Source: Actinomyces sp. oral taxon 171 str. F0337
GTDB taxonomy: Bacteria > Actinomycetota > Actinomycetes > Actinomycetales > Actinomycetaceae
Length of the DNA stretch: 64,000 nt
NCBI RefSeq assembly: GCF_005696555.1
Contig: NZ_CP040005.1
Coordinates: 1,860,001-1,924,000, forward strand
Direction of reading: 5' to 3'
A program made the position numbers and the translations under genes. Under the pieces are notes generated by a model. It searched no databases, had not been told where the DNA came from, and saw only the letters and a program-made list of their open reading frames with translations. Shown piece by piece: positions 46,530 through 54,142 of the stretch. Every line of letters starts with the position of its first letter. Positions within the stretch are counted from its first letter, which is position 1.

Positions 46530-46832
46530 TCAGTGGCCTCCGCAGCCGCAGCCGCCGCCGCTCGAGGCGGACGCGGAGACGTCGCGCAGGCCCAGCAGGT
46601 TGCCGGCCTTGTGCCCAGGGGTGATGCCCTGCGGCGCAGCCGCCCCCAGCGCTGTCGTCACCGCTGAGGCGATGGCGACGGCGTCGACGGCCTCCGGGGA
46701 GGTCTGTGCGGGCTCCGGCCGGTAGCCCTCTCCCACCGGCTGGGAGACTGTGGGAGCGGCGGCCCGCTCGTCCTGCTCATTGCGCTTGCCGTGCCCGCCG
46801 CATCCGCAGCGGCATCCGCCGGTCTGGCTCAT
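46530..46832 (-). CDS. Small Cys/His-motif protein of unknown function
   Basis: A 100-residue protein with no domain I recognise. Its two ends carry nearly the same motif: GGCRCGCGGHGKRNE at residues 4-18 and GGGCGCGGH as the last residues. Between them is a Pro/Glu-rich linker and an Ala-rich helix (VDAVAIASAVTTALGAAAPQ). ATG 46832 is chosen because GGAG is then five bases away; ATG 46835 is adjacent. Cys-x-Cys-Gly-Gly-His ends are plausible metal or Fe-S ligands, and CGCGGH leaders occur on some proteins of nitric-oxide metabolism, but this one shows no DUF2249 domain. It precedes truB on the same strand by 70 bp of non-overlap, being downstream of truB. Confidence 0.7.
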   Translation of the reverse strand: MSQTGGCRCGCGGHGKRNEQDERAAAPTVSQPVGEGYRPEPAQTSPEAVDAVAIASAVTTALGAAAPQGITPGHKAGNLLGLRDVSASASSGGGCGCGGH

Positions 46833-46904
46833 CATGTCTCCTCACGGAAAGGTACTCATCGTGTGTGCTCCCGCCGGACGGGCCGGCGGCCCGTTGTACG
46901 CGTC

Positions 46905-48014
46905 TCAGGCCGGATCAAGGACCAGCACCGGGCGCGCACGTGGGCCCTGGTGCCTCAACAGTGCCACGAGTCGCCCGCTGGGAGCGAATCCGGCCACGAC
47001 GCGTTGCTCGGCCGCGTTCCGTGAGACCGGCGATCGCCGGCCCTCGGGCGCCTCGGCCCGCTCCAGGACCGCGGCGTCGAGAGGCCGGCCGTAGCGCAGT
47101 GAGCGTGCCTCATCCTCAGCGAGGGCCAGCTGCTCGAAGCAGCGCCGGGCGACCTCCTCCAGCGGGACCGTGGCGACCCCGCGAGGCTCAGGGGCCGAGG
47201 CATCGGCCTCGACCTGCTCGGACAGGGCCGCCAGGGTGCGGGCCTCGTCGACGTCGAAGGGGCCGACTGCGGTGCGTCGCAGCGCGGTCAGATGAGCCCC
47301 GCAGCCCAGTGCCCGGCCCAGGTCGCGGGCCAGGGCGCGCACGTAGGTGCCTGAGGAGCAGGAGACGAGGATGTCGATGTCGACGGCCTCCACCGCGTCT
47401 GAGACGTCGCTCCGAGCTCCGTCGGTGATCGTCTTCCGGGGCTCTCCGGTCAGGCGCAGCTCGTGGATGGTGACGGGCCTGGCCGACAGCTCGACGTCCT
47501 GCCCGTCTCTGACCCGCTTGTAGGCGCGCACGCCGTCGACCTTAATGGCGGAGACCACACTGGGCACCTGCTGGATCCGTCCGGTCAGGCTCGTCAGCGC
47601 CTCCTCGAGGCGATCCTCGGGAAGGTCCTCGATCCGGCAGCCGCGGGCTGCGGTGATCTCCCCGTCGGCGTCCTCCGTCGTGGTCTCCACCCCGAGACGG
47701 ACGGTGGCCTCGTAGGTCTTGCCTGCCCCTACCAGGTAGGTGAGGAAGCGGGTGGCGCGCCCGATGCCCAGGAGCAGCAGGCCGGTGGCCATGGGGTCGA
47801 GGGTGCCGGCGTGCCCCACCTTGCGGGTTGCGGCCAGGCGGCGGGTGGCGCCGACGACGTCGTGGCTGGTCAGCCCTTGGGGCTTGTCCACCACGAGGAT
47901 CCCGTCGGCGGCCGTGACCACGCCGCGGGGGACGTCGGGCCGACGACGTGCACGGTCGTGGCCGCTACGGAGGCCTGTCCGCTCCACCGGCTCAGCCCGC
48001 TCGGAGGCCTTCAC
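46905..48014 (-). CDS. truB: tRNA pseudouridine55 synthase
   Basis: Makes pseudouridine 55 in the T loop of tRNAs. The GTG at 48014 overlaps the rbfA stop by 4 bp and is preceded by GAGGACCT, giving 369 residues; the first about 31 residues are an Arg-rich extension before the conserved start [17 protein letters not shown]. Family motifs are [20 protein letters not shown] (the Asp is catalytic, near residue 78), TKTYEA-like [31 protein letters not shown] and [13 protein letters not shown]. The C-terminal extension fits the actinobacterial TruB. It is coupled to rbfA as usual. Confidence 0.95.
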   Translation of the reverse strand: MKASERAEPVERTGLRSGHDRARRRPDVPRGVVTAADGILVVDKPQGLTSHDVVGATRRLAATRKVGHAGTLDPMATGLLLLGIGRATRFLTYLVGAGKTYEATVRLGVETTTEDADGEITAARGCRIEDLPEDRLEEALTSLTGRIQQVPSVVSAIKVDGVRAYKRVRDGQDVELSARPVTIHELRLTGEPRKTITDGARSDVSDAVEAVDIDILVSCSSGTYVRALARDLGRALGCGAHLTALRRTAVGPFDVDEARTLAALSEQVEADASAPEPRGVATVPLEEVARRCFEQLALAEDEARSLRYGRPLDAAVLERAEAPEGRRSPVSRNAAEQRVVAGFAPSGRLVALLRHQGPRARPVLVLDPA

Positions 48015-48499
48015 AGGTCCTCGGCATCCGCTGCGGATTCCGGACCGGTCTCCTCGACCTCGGGGTCGCCATCCTCGGTCTCCTCGTCATGACGGTAGGG
48101 GTCGGCGTCACCGGCGTAGGTGGCCCCCTCGGCGACCTTGGCGATCTGCGCATCGCGCACCCGGGCCTGGGCCAGGGCGTCCTCGAGGGTCTTGGCAGTG
48201 GTGGGGAGGGCGTCGAGCTGGAAGGACAGCGAGGGGGTCAGGCGGATTCCCAGTGCCTTGCCCACCTCGGAGCGGATGAGTCCCTTGGCTGAGCGCAGCG
48301 CCTTGGCCGTCTCCCCACGCTCCTCATCGCTGCCGTAGACGGTGTAGAAGACGGTGGCCTGCTGGAGGTCCCCGGTGACGCGGACGTCGGTGACGGTGAC
48401 GAAACCCAGGCGCGGGTCCTTGATACGCCCTTGCAGGAGGCGGGCCACCGTCTCGTGAACACGGTCGGCGACCTTGCGGGCGCGGGCGGTATCAGCCAT
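48011..48499 (-). CDS. rbfA: Ribosome-binding factor A
   Basis: A 162-residue 30S maturation factor that acts on the 5' end of 16S rRNA. It reads [20 protein letters not shown] and shows [20 protein letters not shown] and VFYTVYG with the KH-like core [20 protein letters not shown]. The C-terminal about 30 residues are very acidic ([18 protein letters not shown]), a common actinobacterial tail. In most actinobacteria it lies directly after infB; here 7 kb of other genes separate them. Its stop overlaps the truB start. Confidence 0.95.
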   Translation of the reverse strand: MADTARARKVADRVHETVARLLQGRIKDPRLGFVTVTDVRVTGDLQQATVFYTVYGSDEERGETAKALRSAKGLIRSEVGKALGIRLTPSLSFQLDALPTTAKTLEDALAQARVRDAQIAKVAEGATYAGDADPYRHDEETEDGDPEVEETGPESAADAEDL

Positions 48500-48690
48500 G
48501 GCGGGGCTCCTTCAGGTGCGGGGTCCGGGTCGTCGTGATCGTGGCGGATCGGTGCGCGCCGTCCACGGCCGGGAGCGGGGTCACGTGATCCCCTCCCCTG
48601 GCGGATCTGCGCGCCTCAGTATGCTACGTGGAGCGGTGGTGCGGATAGCGCCACCATCCCCGAGCGCGAACGGACTGAGAACAGATCACA

Positions 48691-49731
48691 ATGGCCTCCT
48701 CCCCCGATGCCCCCTCCTGGAAGCACGACCCCGCCGCCGCGCCGAACACTCCGGCCGCCACCGCGGCCTCGGCGTCAGGGACGCTCGATGGCACCGGGAT
48801 GGCTCTGGTCATCGGCTGCTACTCCCTGTGGGGCGTCTTCCCCCTCTACTTCCGGCTGCTCTCGGCGGCCGGAAGCGTAGAGATCATCGGTCACCGGATC
48901 GCCTGGACGCTCGTCTCCTGCCTGGCGCTCATCGCCCTGCGGCACCGCTGGGTGACGCTGGCCCGCGTGGTGCGCACGCCTCGTCTGCTGGGGATGCTGG
49001 CCGTCTGCGGGCTCCTGGTCTCGGTCAACTGGCTCGTCTACGTCTACGGCGTCAACACCGCTCGCACGGCCGACGCGGCCCTGGGCTACTTCATCAACCC
49101 GTTGGTGACGGTGGCGCTGGCCTCGCTGGTGCTGCATGAGCGGCTGCGCCCCGCGCACCAGGTCTCGATCGCGCTGGCGGGCGCTGGAGTGGCCCTCCTG
49201 GTGGTGCTGCAGGGCTCGCTGCCGTGGATCTCCCTGGCGCTGGCCTTCTCCTTCGCCCTGTACGGACTGGTCAAGAAGCGGATCGGGCCCGACGTGGATG
49301 CTCTGACCGGGCTGACGGTGGAGAGCGCCGTCGTGGCTCCCCTTGCGCTGGCATACATGGGCCACCTGGCCTGGCAGGGTCAGTCGGCCTGGCAGGCCCC
49401 CGACCAGGGTTGGCAGATCCTGGCGCTGCTCGTGGTGGCCGGCCCGGTGACGGCCGTGCCACTGCTGCTCTTCGCAGCCGGAACCCGGCGAGTACCGTTG
49501 TCTGTGGTCGGGATGGGTCAGTACATCGCCCCGACCATCCAGTTCCTGCTGGCTTGGGGCGCCTTCCATGAGCAGATCCCGCCGGCCCGGTGGGCGGCCA
49601 TGGTGCTGGTGTGGGCGGCGGTGGCGGTCTTCATCGGTGACGCGGTGCGACAGCTCATTCGTCGCCCTCGTCGTCGTCAGCGTCCGACAGAGCGGCCTGG
49701 GGGCCGAAGCGCTCCAGGAGCGGGCCGATAA
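48691..49731 (+). CDS. rarD: EamA-family transporter RarD
   Basis: A 346-residue drug/metabolite-superfamily permease with about ten helices. The RarD start GMALVIGCYSLWGVFPLYFR with IGHRIAWTLVSCLALIALRH is near residues 31-80, and the second EamA half includes NTARTADAALGYFINPLVTV and GMGQYIAPTIQFLLAWGAFH. The last about 35 residues are Arg/Pro-rich and overlap the convergent slipin gene by 77 bp. Start ATG 48691 has no strong ribosome binding site; a TATGCT -10-like box lies at 48618. Substrate unknown (RarD was first named for chloramphenicol sensitivity). Confidence 0.9.
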   Translation: MASSPDAPSWKHDPAAAPNTPAATAASASGTLDGTGMALVIGCYSLWGVFPLYFRLLSAAGSVEIIGHRIAWTLVSCLALIALRHRWVTLARVVRTPRLLGMLAVCGLLVSVNWLVYVYGVNTARTADAALGYFINPLVTVALASLVLHERLRPAHQVSIALAGAGVALLVVLQGSLPWISLALAFSFALYGLVKKRIGPDVDALTGLTVESAVVAPLALAYMGHLAWQGQSAWQAPDQGWQILALLVVAGPVTAVPLLLFAAGTRRVPLSVVGMGQYIAPTIQFLLAWGAFHEQIPPARWAAMVLVWAAVAVFIGDAVRQLIRRPRRRQRPTERPGGRSAPGAGR

Positions 49732-50455
49732 TGTCCATCGGCAGGGGGAAGACGACCGTGGAGTTCTGGTCGGCGCCGAGCTCCAGAAGGGTCTGCAGGT
49801 AGCGCAGCTGGAGGGAGGCTGGTGACTTCGAGAGCGTGTCCGCCGCCTGACGCAGCTCCTCGGAGGCCTGGAGCTCACCGCGGGCGTTGATGATCTTGGC
49901 GCGGCGCTCACGTTCGGCCTCGGCTCCACGGGCCATGGCCCGCTGCATCTGCTCGGGGATCTCGACGTCCTTGATCTCGACGACGCTGACCTCCACGCCC
50001 CAGGGCTCGGTGAGCTTTTCGATGATGTCACGCAGGTCGGCGTTCAGGGCGCTGCGGTGGGCGAGCACGGTGTCCAGGTCGACCCGGCCGAGGACGGATC
50101 TCAGCGTTGTCTGCGCGATCTGGGAGGTGGCGATCGCGTAGTTCTCCACCGCCATGACGGCTTTGACGGGGTCGGTGACGTTGAACAGGACGACGGCGTT
50201 GACGCGCGCCGGCACGTTGTCCTCCGTGATGACCTCCTGGGGCGGGATGGTCAGGGTGACCACTCGGGTGTCGACCCGTACCAGGCGCTCGAGGAAGGGG
50301 ACGACCAGGTGCAGGCCGGGCTCGTAGACGGGTCGCAGACGCCCCAGCCTGAAGACGATGCCCCGCTCGTACTGGGTGATGATCTTGAGCGAGAGCGCCA
50401 GGGCGATCAGGACGAGGACGGCCAGGGCCGCGATGGCGACGGTGGGAGTAGTCAT
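49655..50455 (-). CDS. Slipin/stomatin-like SPFH-domain membrane protein
   Basis: A 266-residue SPFH protein: an N-terminal membrane helix (VAIAALAVLVLIALALSLKI), then YERGIVFRLGRLRPVYEPGL, the stomatin block VDTRVVTLTIPPQEVITEDN, DTVLAHRSALNADLRDIIEK and the coiled stretch ERERRAKIINARGELQASEE, with the helix RYLQTLLELG before the acidic end. These proteins oligomerise into membrane microdomain scaffolds; no partner NfeD is nearby. GAAGGACC precedes ATG 50455. It is 50 bp downstream of the WhiB-like-motif membrane gene and could belong to the norB operon. Its 3' end overlaps the rarD end. Confidence 0.9.
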   Translation of the reverse strand: MTTPTVAIAALAVLVLIALALSLKIITQYERGIVFRLGRLRPVYEPGLHLVVPFLERLVRVDTRVVTLTIPPQEVITEDNVPARVNAVVLFNVTDPVKAVMAVENYAIATSQIAQTTLRSVLGRVDLDTVLAHRSALNADLRDIIEKLTEPWGVEVSVVEIKDVEIPEQMQRAMARGAEAERERRAKIINARGELQASEELRQAADTLSKSPASLQLRYLQTLLELGADQNSTVVFPLPMDIIGPLLERFGPQAALSDADDDEGDE

Positions 50456-50505
50456 GGAGGGTCCTTCAGGAAGGTGGGTCGAAACGGCTCAGGGCTGGAT
50501 CCGGA

Positions 50506-51438
50506 TCATCTGCTTGTGTTGTCGGTGGCCTCGTTCCACACCGAGGACCATGAGCGCCGGGCTCCGCCGCGGGCGCCGTCGCCGACACCGTCCGAGCTGA
50601 GCTCGGCACTGGCGGTCGGGATTCGCTTGCGGGTGCGCAGGGCGGTCACGCGACGCAGCTCGGGCTCTGCGGAGGCAGCAGTCCTGCCGTCCGCTCTCCC
50701 GGCGCCGTCGGAGTCGGCGAGGAAGGAGACGTGCACGGTTCGCCCTGACGCCGTCGCACGCGCCTGAGCGGCAGCGATCGCTTCGGCAGCCTCACGCACT
50801 GAGCGGTAACCCGAGGGGCGTGAGCCGATCGCCACCGGCACGGGCCTGGTGCTCGCCGAGCGACGTGCCTCCTCCGCCTCGCGGTACTCCTGGGAGCCGA
50901 CGTGGGGCAGGTGGGCCGGCGCGTTGTCGGGGACGTTCCACAGGTGGCGGGCCAGCGGCAGGACTCCGGCGACAATGACGACGACCATCGTCGTGCCCAG
51001 GACGATGAGGTCGCCGGTGGCGTGAAAGGCCACCATGAGCAGCATCGGGATGAAGACGCCGACGCAGGCGATGACCAGGCCCACGCCGCGATGAAAGCGT
51101 CCGGCGTCGGAGTAGGGCCACGGGTCGACGGGCCGGGTGATCTCCCGCGGGCCGGGGGTGGGAGAGCAGCTGTCCTTGGACGGGCAGCGCCCGCAGATCG
51201 CGTGGGCCCCCTCGTAGCGGATGACGCGCTTGTCCGGGTCGAAGGCGGTGGGCCAGAGCCACTGATCCTCGTGGCACCTCCAGCCGTCGACGTCGTCGTG
51301 GTACATGAAGTCCGCGTGCCGCCAGGACATCGAGTGCCGGGCGCTGCGCGAGCCGAGGACGTCCACGGCCCACCCAGCGGCCAGCATGATGAGCGCGTAG
51401 GCGGAGATGAGCCATACGCTCAGATCGGGTGAGTCCAT
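50506..51438 (-). CDS. norB-coupled membrane protein with WhiB-like tetracysteine motif
   Basis: A 310-residue protein I cannot assign to a named family. One helix (residues about 8-30), a soluble loop (31-117), two helices (about 118-142 and 145-167) and a long basic Ser/Arg/Ala tail. The loop holds Cys55 in WRCHEDQWLWP and Cys82, Cys85 and Cys91 in ICGRCPSKDSC. C-x2-C-x5-C with an earlier fourth Cys is the cluster-binding pattern of WhiB-like (Wbl) proteins, here spaced C-x26-C-x2-C-x5-C, but the Wbl G-[VI]-W-G-G turn is missing. Its ATG shares one base with the norB stop (TGATG), so it is translated with the nitric oxide reductase. A role in NO sensing or electron transfer is an inference; a zinc site is the alternative. 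Confidence 0.8.
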   Translation of the reverse strand: MDSPDLSVWLISAYALIMLAAGWAVDVLGSRSARHSMSWRHADFMYHDDVDGWRCHEDQWLWPTAFDPDKRVIRYEGAHAICGRCPSKDSCSPTPGPREITRPVDPWPYSDAGRFHRGVGLVIACVGVFIPMLLMVAFHATGDLIVLGTTMVVVIVAGVLPLARHLWNVPDNAPAHLPHVGSQEYREAEEARRSASTRPVPVAIGSRPSGYRSVREAAEAIAAAQARATASGRTVHVSFLADSDGAGRADGRTAASAEPELRRVTALRTRKRIPTASAELSSDGVGDGARGGARRSWSSVWNEATDNTSR

Positions 51439-53780
51439 CAGTCGTTCAGCTCCGCGCGCTCACCGCGCCAGACCTTGCGCCCGCCCTTGATCTCCTCGTA
51501 GAGGGCGTCCTCGGCGAAGGTGTCCACTGTTCGTCCACGACGCCAGTTCCTCAGTCCCAGGAAGGCGATGTAGAGGTAGGGCAGGACTCCGCCGATGATG
51601 AAGATGAGGTCTCCGGGCATCCGTCCCCACTCGATGATCGTGTTGACCGAGTTGGTGACGTAGGTGAGCTGGCGAGCCTCGAAGTAGCCCGTTCCCACCG
51701 AGTAGCGCAGCTGGAGGATGCCCAGCGGCAGCAAGGTGGCGAAGCACATCCATGCCAGGCCGATGTTGAGGCTCCAGAAGGAGGTCTTGGCGAGCTTCTC
51801 GGGCCACTTGTCGGCCGGCACCAGGTAGCGCAGGGCGAACATCCCCAGCGCCAGCGCCATGAAGCCGTAGACACCCATCATGGAGGCGTGGGCGTGGTTG
51901 GCCGTCAACGCGGTCCCGATCTCGTAGTAGGACACGATGGGCAGGTTGACCAGGAAACCGAAGACACCGGCGCCCAGGAAGTTCCAGAAGCCGACAGCCA
52001 TGAGGAACATGACGGCCCAGCGGTGCGGGAAGGGGCCGGCCTCCTTGCCGTGGCGGTTGGCGCCCAGCTGCATGAAGGCCCAGGCCTCAACCGTCAGGAA
52101 GGTCAGGGGGATCACCTCGGCCGCTGAGAAGAAGGCACCCAAAGCCATGTGCTCCACCGGCGTGCCGGAGAAGTAGAGGTGGTGCATGGTGCCGATGACG
52201 CCTCCGGCGGAGTACAGGATGATGTCCATGAAGATGATGCCCAGTGCGATCCTCTCCCGGACCACGCCCAGGAGGACGAACACGTAGGCGACCATGACGG
52301 TGGTGAACAGCTCGAGGAAGTCCTCGACCCACAGGTGCACCACCCAGAAGCGCCAGAACTCGGCGACAGTGACATGGGTACCGGTGCGCGCCATCATCCC
52401 CACGGCATAGAAGGCGGGGATCGCCAGGGCGGCGAACATGAACAGCCAGGGCATGTTCGCCACGTGCTCGTTCCTCAGGCGCGAGCGCATGGCGCGCCAG
52501 ATGATGAATACCCAGACGAACAGGGCCAGGGTCAGCAGCACCTGGAAGACGAAGGGGAGGTCGAGATACTCCCACTGCTGGGCGAACAGCGGCCCCTTGG
52601 CCCAGCTCAGGCCGTGCTGGCTGGCCCCCTCCGCCAGGCAGGACAGGACGACGACGACCGTGGCCGCGATGAACAGGATCCACACCAGCACGTGCTGCTT
52701 CTTCGGCTCGCGCCTGGCGATGAACGGGGTCAGGAACAGGCCTGCAGCCAGCAGCCCGATGGCCGTCCAGAACAAGGAGAGCTGGACGTGCCAGGTGCGG
52801 GCCAGGGAGAAGGGCAGGAGCCGGCCCAGGTCGAAGCCGAAGAACGACAGCACATCGGCCCGGTAGTGCTCGGCCAGGGCTCCCAGGAGCGTCTGAACGA
52901 GGAACAGGGCGGCAATGGTGAAGACGTACCACGCAACCACCCTCTGCGACTTGGTCAGCCCGATCTCCTCAGGTTGTCGGAAGGACAGCGCCGGGGCCTC
53001 CTCGGAGTGCCAGCCGATCTTCTGGCTCCAGCGGCCGTAGATGGCGAACATGACCCCGGTTCCACCAATGAGGACGATCAGCGACAGGACCGACCAGATC
53101 ATGAGGTCGCCGGTGGGCGCGTTACCTACCAGGGACTCGGCAGGCCAGTTATTCGTGTACGAGTAGTCGTGCCCCGGGCGCTGCGCGGACGAGCCCCAGG
53201 CGGTCCAGCCGAAGAAGGCCGTCACCTGCTTGACCTGGACGGGATCGGTGATGAGATCCGGCTTGAGACCGTGACTGTGGGCTTCGGGCCCGAACATCGT
53301 GGTGTAGTGGCTGACCGCCTCGTTGTAGGCCTTGACCTGCTCATCGGTCCACACCAGGGTTCCCGTGGAGGGGTCATAGCGGTTGGTCCGCATCATCTCC
53401 TTGGTGGCGTCCGCCGGGTTGGCAACCCCCTGGGCGGCGAGCTGCTCCTTGACGCTCGTGGCCTCCATACGGAGGTACTCGGCAGTGAAGTCAGGACCGA
53501 GGTAGCCGCCGTGCCCCAGGATGGAGCCGTACTCCATGAGCCCTCTGGCCTGGAAGAGCTTCTGCCCCTCGGTGATGTCCTGCGTCGTGAAGACGGTCTC
53601 GCCGCTCTCAGTGACCACCTTCTGTGGCTGAGGCATGGAGTTGGTATAGGTGCGATAGGCCAGCAGGCCCATGACGGTGAACCCGAAGAGCATGACCAGG
53701 GCGACGCCCTGGATCCACCCCTTGCCGATGAGGCGAGCGCGCCGGGAGACCGCCCCCTCAGTCGTGGCAGCGGATGACAT
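51438..53780 (-). CDS. norB: Quinol-dependent nitric oxide reductase (qNorB)
   Basis: Membrane enzyme that reduces two NO to N2O with electrons from quinol. The 780 residues are family-length for the single-subunit form. A first helix (IQGVALVMLFGFTVMGLLAY) precedes a cytochrome-c-like extracytoplasmic domain lacking a CxxCH heme site (residues 40-230, with GHGGYLGPDFTAEYL), as in known qNors. The catalytic part has the haem-copper helices: TWHVQLSLFWTAIGL, RFWVVHLWVEDFLELFTTVM and NHAHASMMGVYGFMALAL, with the His ligands for the haems and FeB. GGAGGT lies six bases before ATG 53780. It is translationally coupled to the tetracysteine membrane protein. It likely detoxifies NO rather than serving full denitrification, since no nir genes are seen. 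Confidence 0.95.
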   Translation of the reverse strand: MSSAATTEGAVSRRARLIGKGWIQGVALVMLFGFTVMGLLAYRTYTNSMPQPQKVVTESGETVFTTQDITEGQKLFQARGLMEYGSILGHGGYLGPDFTAEYLRMEATSVKEQLAAQGVANPADATKEMMRTNRYDPSTGTLVWTDEQVKAYNEAVSHYTTMFGPEAHSHGLKPDLITDPVQVKQVTAFFGWTAWGSSAQRPGHDYSYTNNWPAESLVGNAPTGDLMIWSVLSLIVLIGGTGVMFAIYGRWSQKIGWHSEEAPALSFRQPEEIGLTKSQRVVAWYVFTIAALFLVQTLLGALAEHYRADVLSFFGFDLGRLLPFSLARTWHVQLSLFWTAIGLLAAGLFLTPFIARREPKKQHVLVWILFIAATVVVVLSCLAEGASQHGLSWAKGPLFAQQWEYLDLPFVFQVLLTLALFVWVFIIWRAMRSRLRNEHVANMPWLFMFAALAIPAFYAVGMMARTGTHVTVAEFWRFWVVHLWVEDFLELFTTVMVAYVFVLLGVVRERIALGIIFMDIILYSAGGVIGTMHHLYFSGTPVEHMALGAFFSAAEVIPLTFLTVEAWAFMQLGANRHGKEAGPFPHRWAVMFLMAVGFWNFLGAGVFGFLVNLPIVSYYEIGTALTANHAHASMMGVYGFMALALGMFALRYLVPADKWPEKLAKTSFWSLNIGLAWMCFATLLPLGILQLRYSVGTGYFEARQLTYVTNSVNTIIEWGRMPGDLIFIIGGVLPYLYIAFLGLRNWRRGRTVDTFAEDALYEEIKGGRKVWRGERAELND

Positions 53781-54142
53781 GAGATTACCTCCGTGTATCT
53801 CAGGAGACGGCGGACGTCTTCCGCGTCGTCACAACCACCGTACAAGCCGTGCAGGGTCGAGAGGAGGAACGATCCGGGAGCTCTCCGTCGATATAACGAC
53901 TGATCGGTCCCATTTCATTAGATTCTCTCCGTTGGTATTCAACACGTGGAATGACGCGACAGCCAGGGTGTCACATATTTTAAATACCAATATGTTTCCT
54001 ATTTAAGGAAGGTTGACTTAAGTTCTGTTCCGTCACGTCGAACCCTTGATCGCGACATCTTGTCACCACACCCTACATAGAACTGAGAAACAGCAGTACA
54101 ATGATTTATACGGAAAGTTTGTCACCCCGTTCGTAAGGCACG
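53781..54142. promoter_or_regulatory. Divergent control region of norB and the molybdo-oxidoreductase, with NsrR-like core
   Basis: This 362-bp AT-rich gap has TATTTTAAATA (53976-53986), identical to the core I recall for NsrR sites of Bacillus nitrite/NO genes. It is framed by CATATT/AATATG arms (53974-53979, 53989-53994) and by TTGGTATT/AATACCAA (53932-53939, 53983-53990). TTCCT-ATTTA-AGGAA (53996-54010) and GTCG-N6-CGAC (53888-53901) are further dyads. TACAAT near 54098 could be the -10 for the plus-strand gene. No gene was found here. Confidence 0.55.

Noticed and set aside
52149-53777. 542-codon open frame on the plus strand
   Set aside because: Antisense to norB, whose coding evidence is overwhelming.
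54016-54068. FNR/CRP-type site near TTGATCGCGACATC
   Set aside because: The second half-site does not match (ATCAA or TCACA missing); only one half is good.
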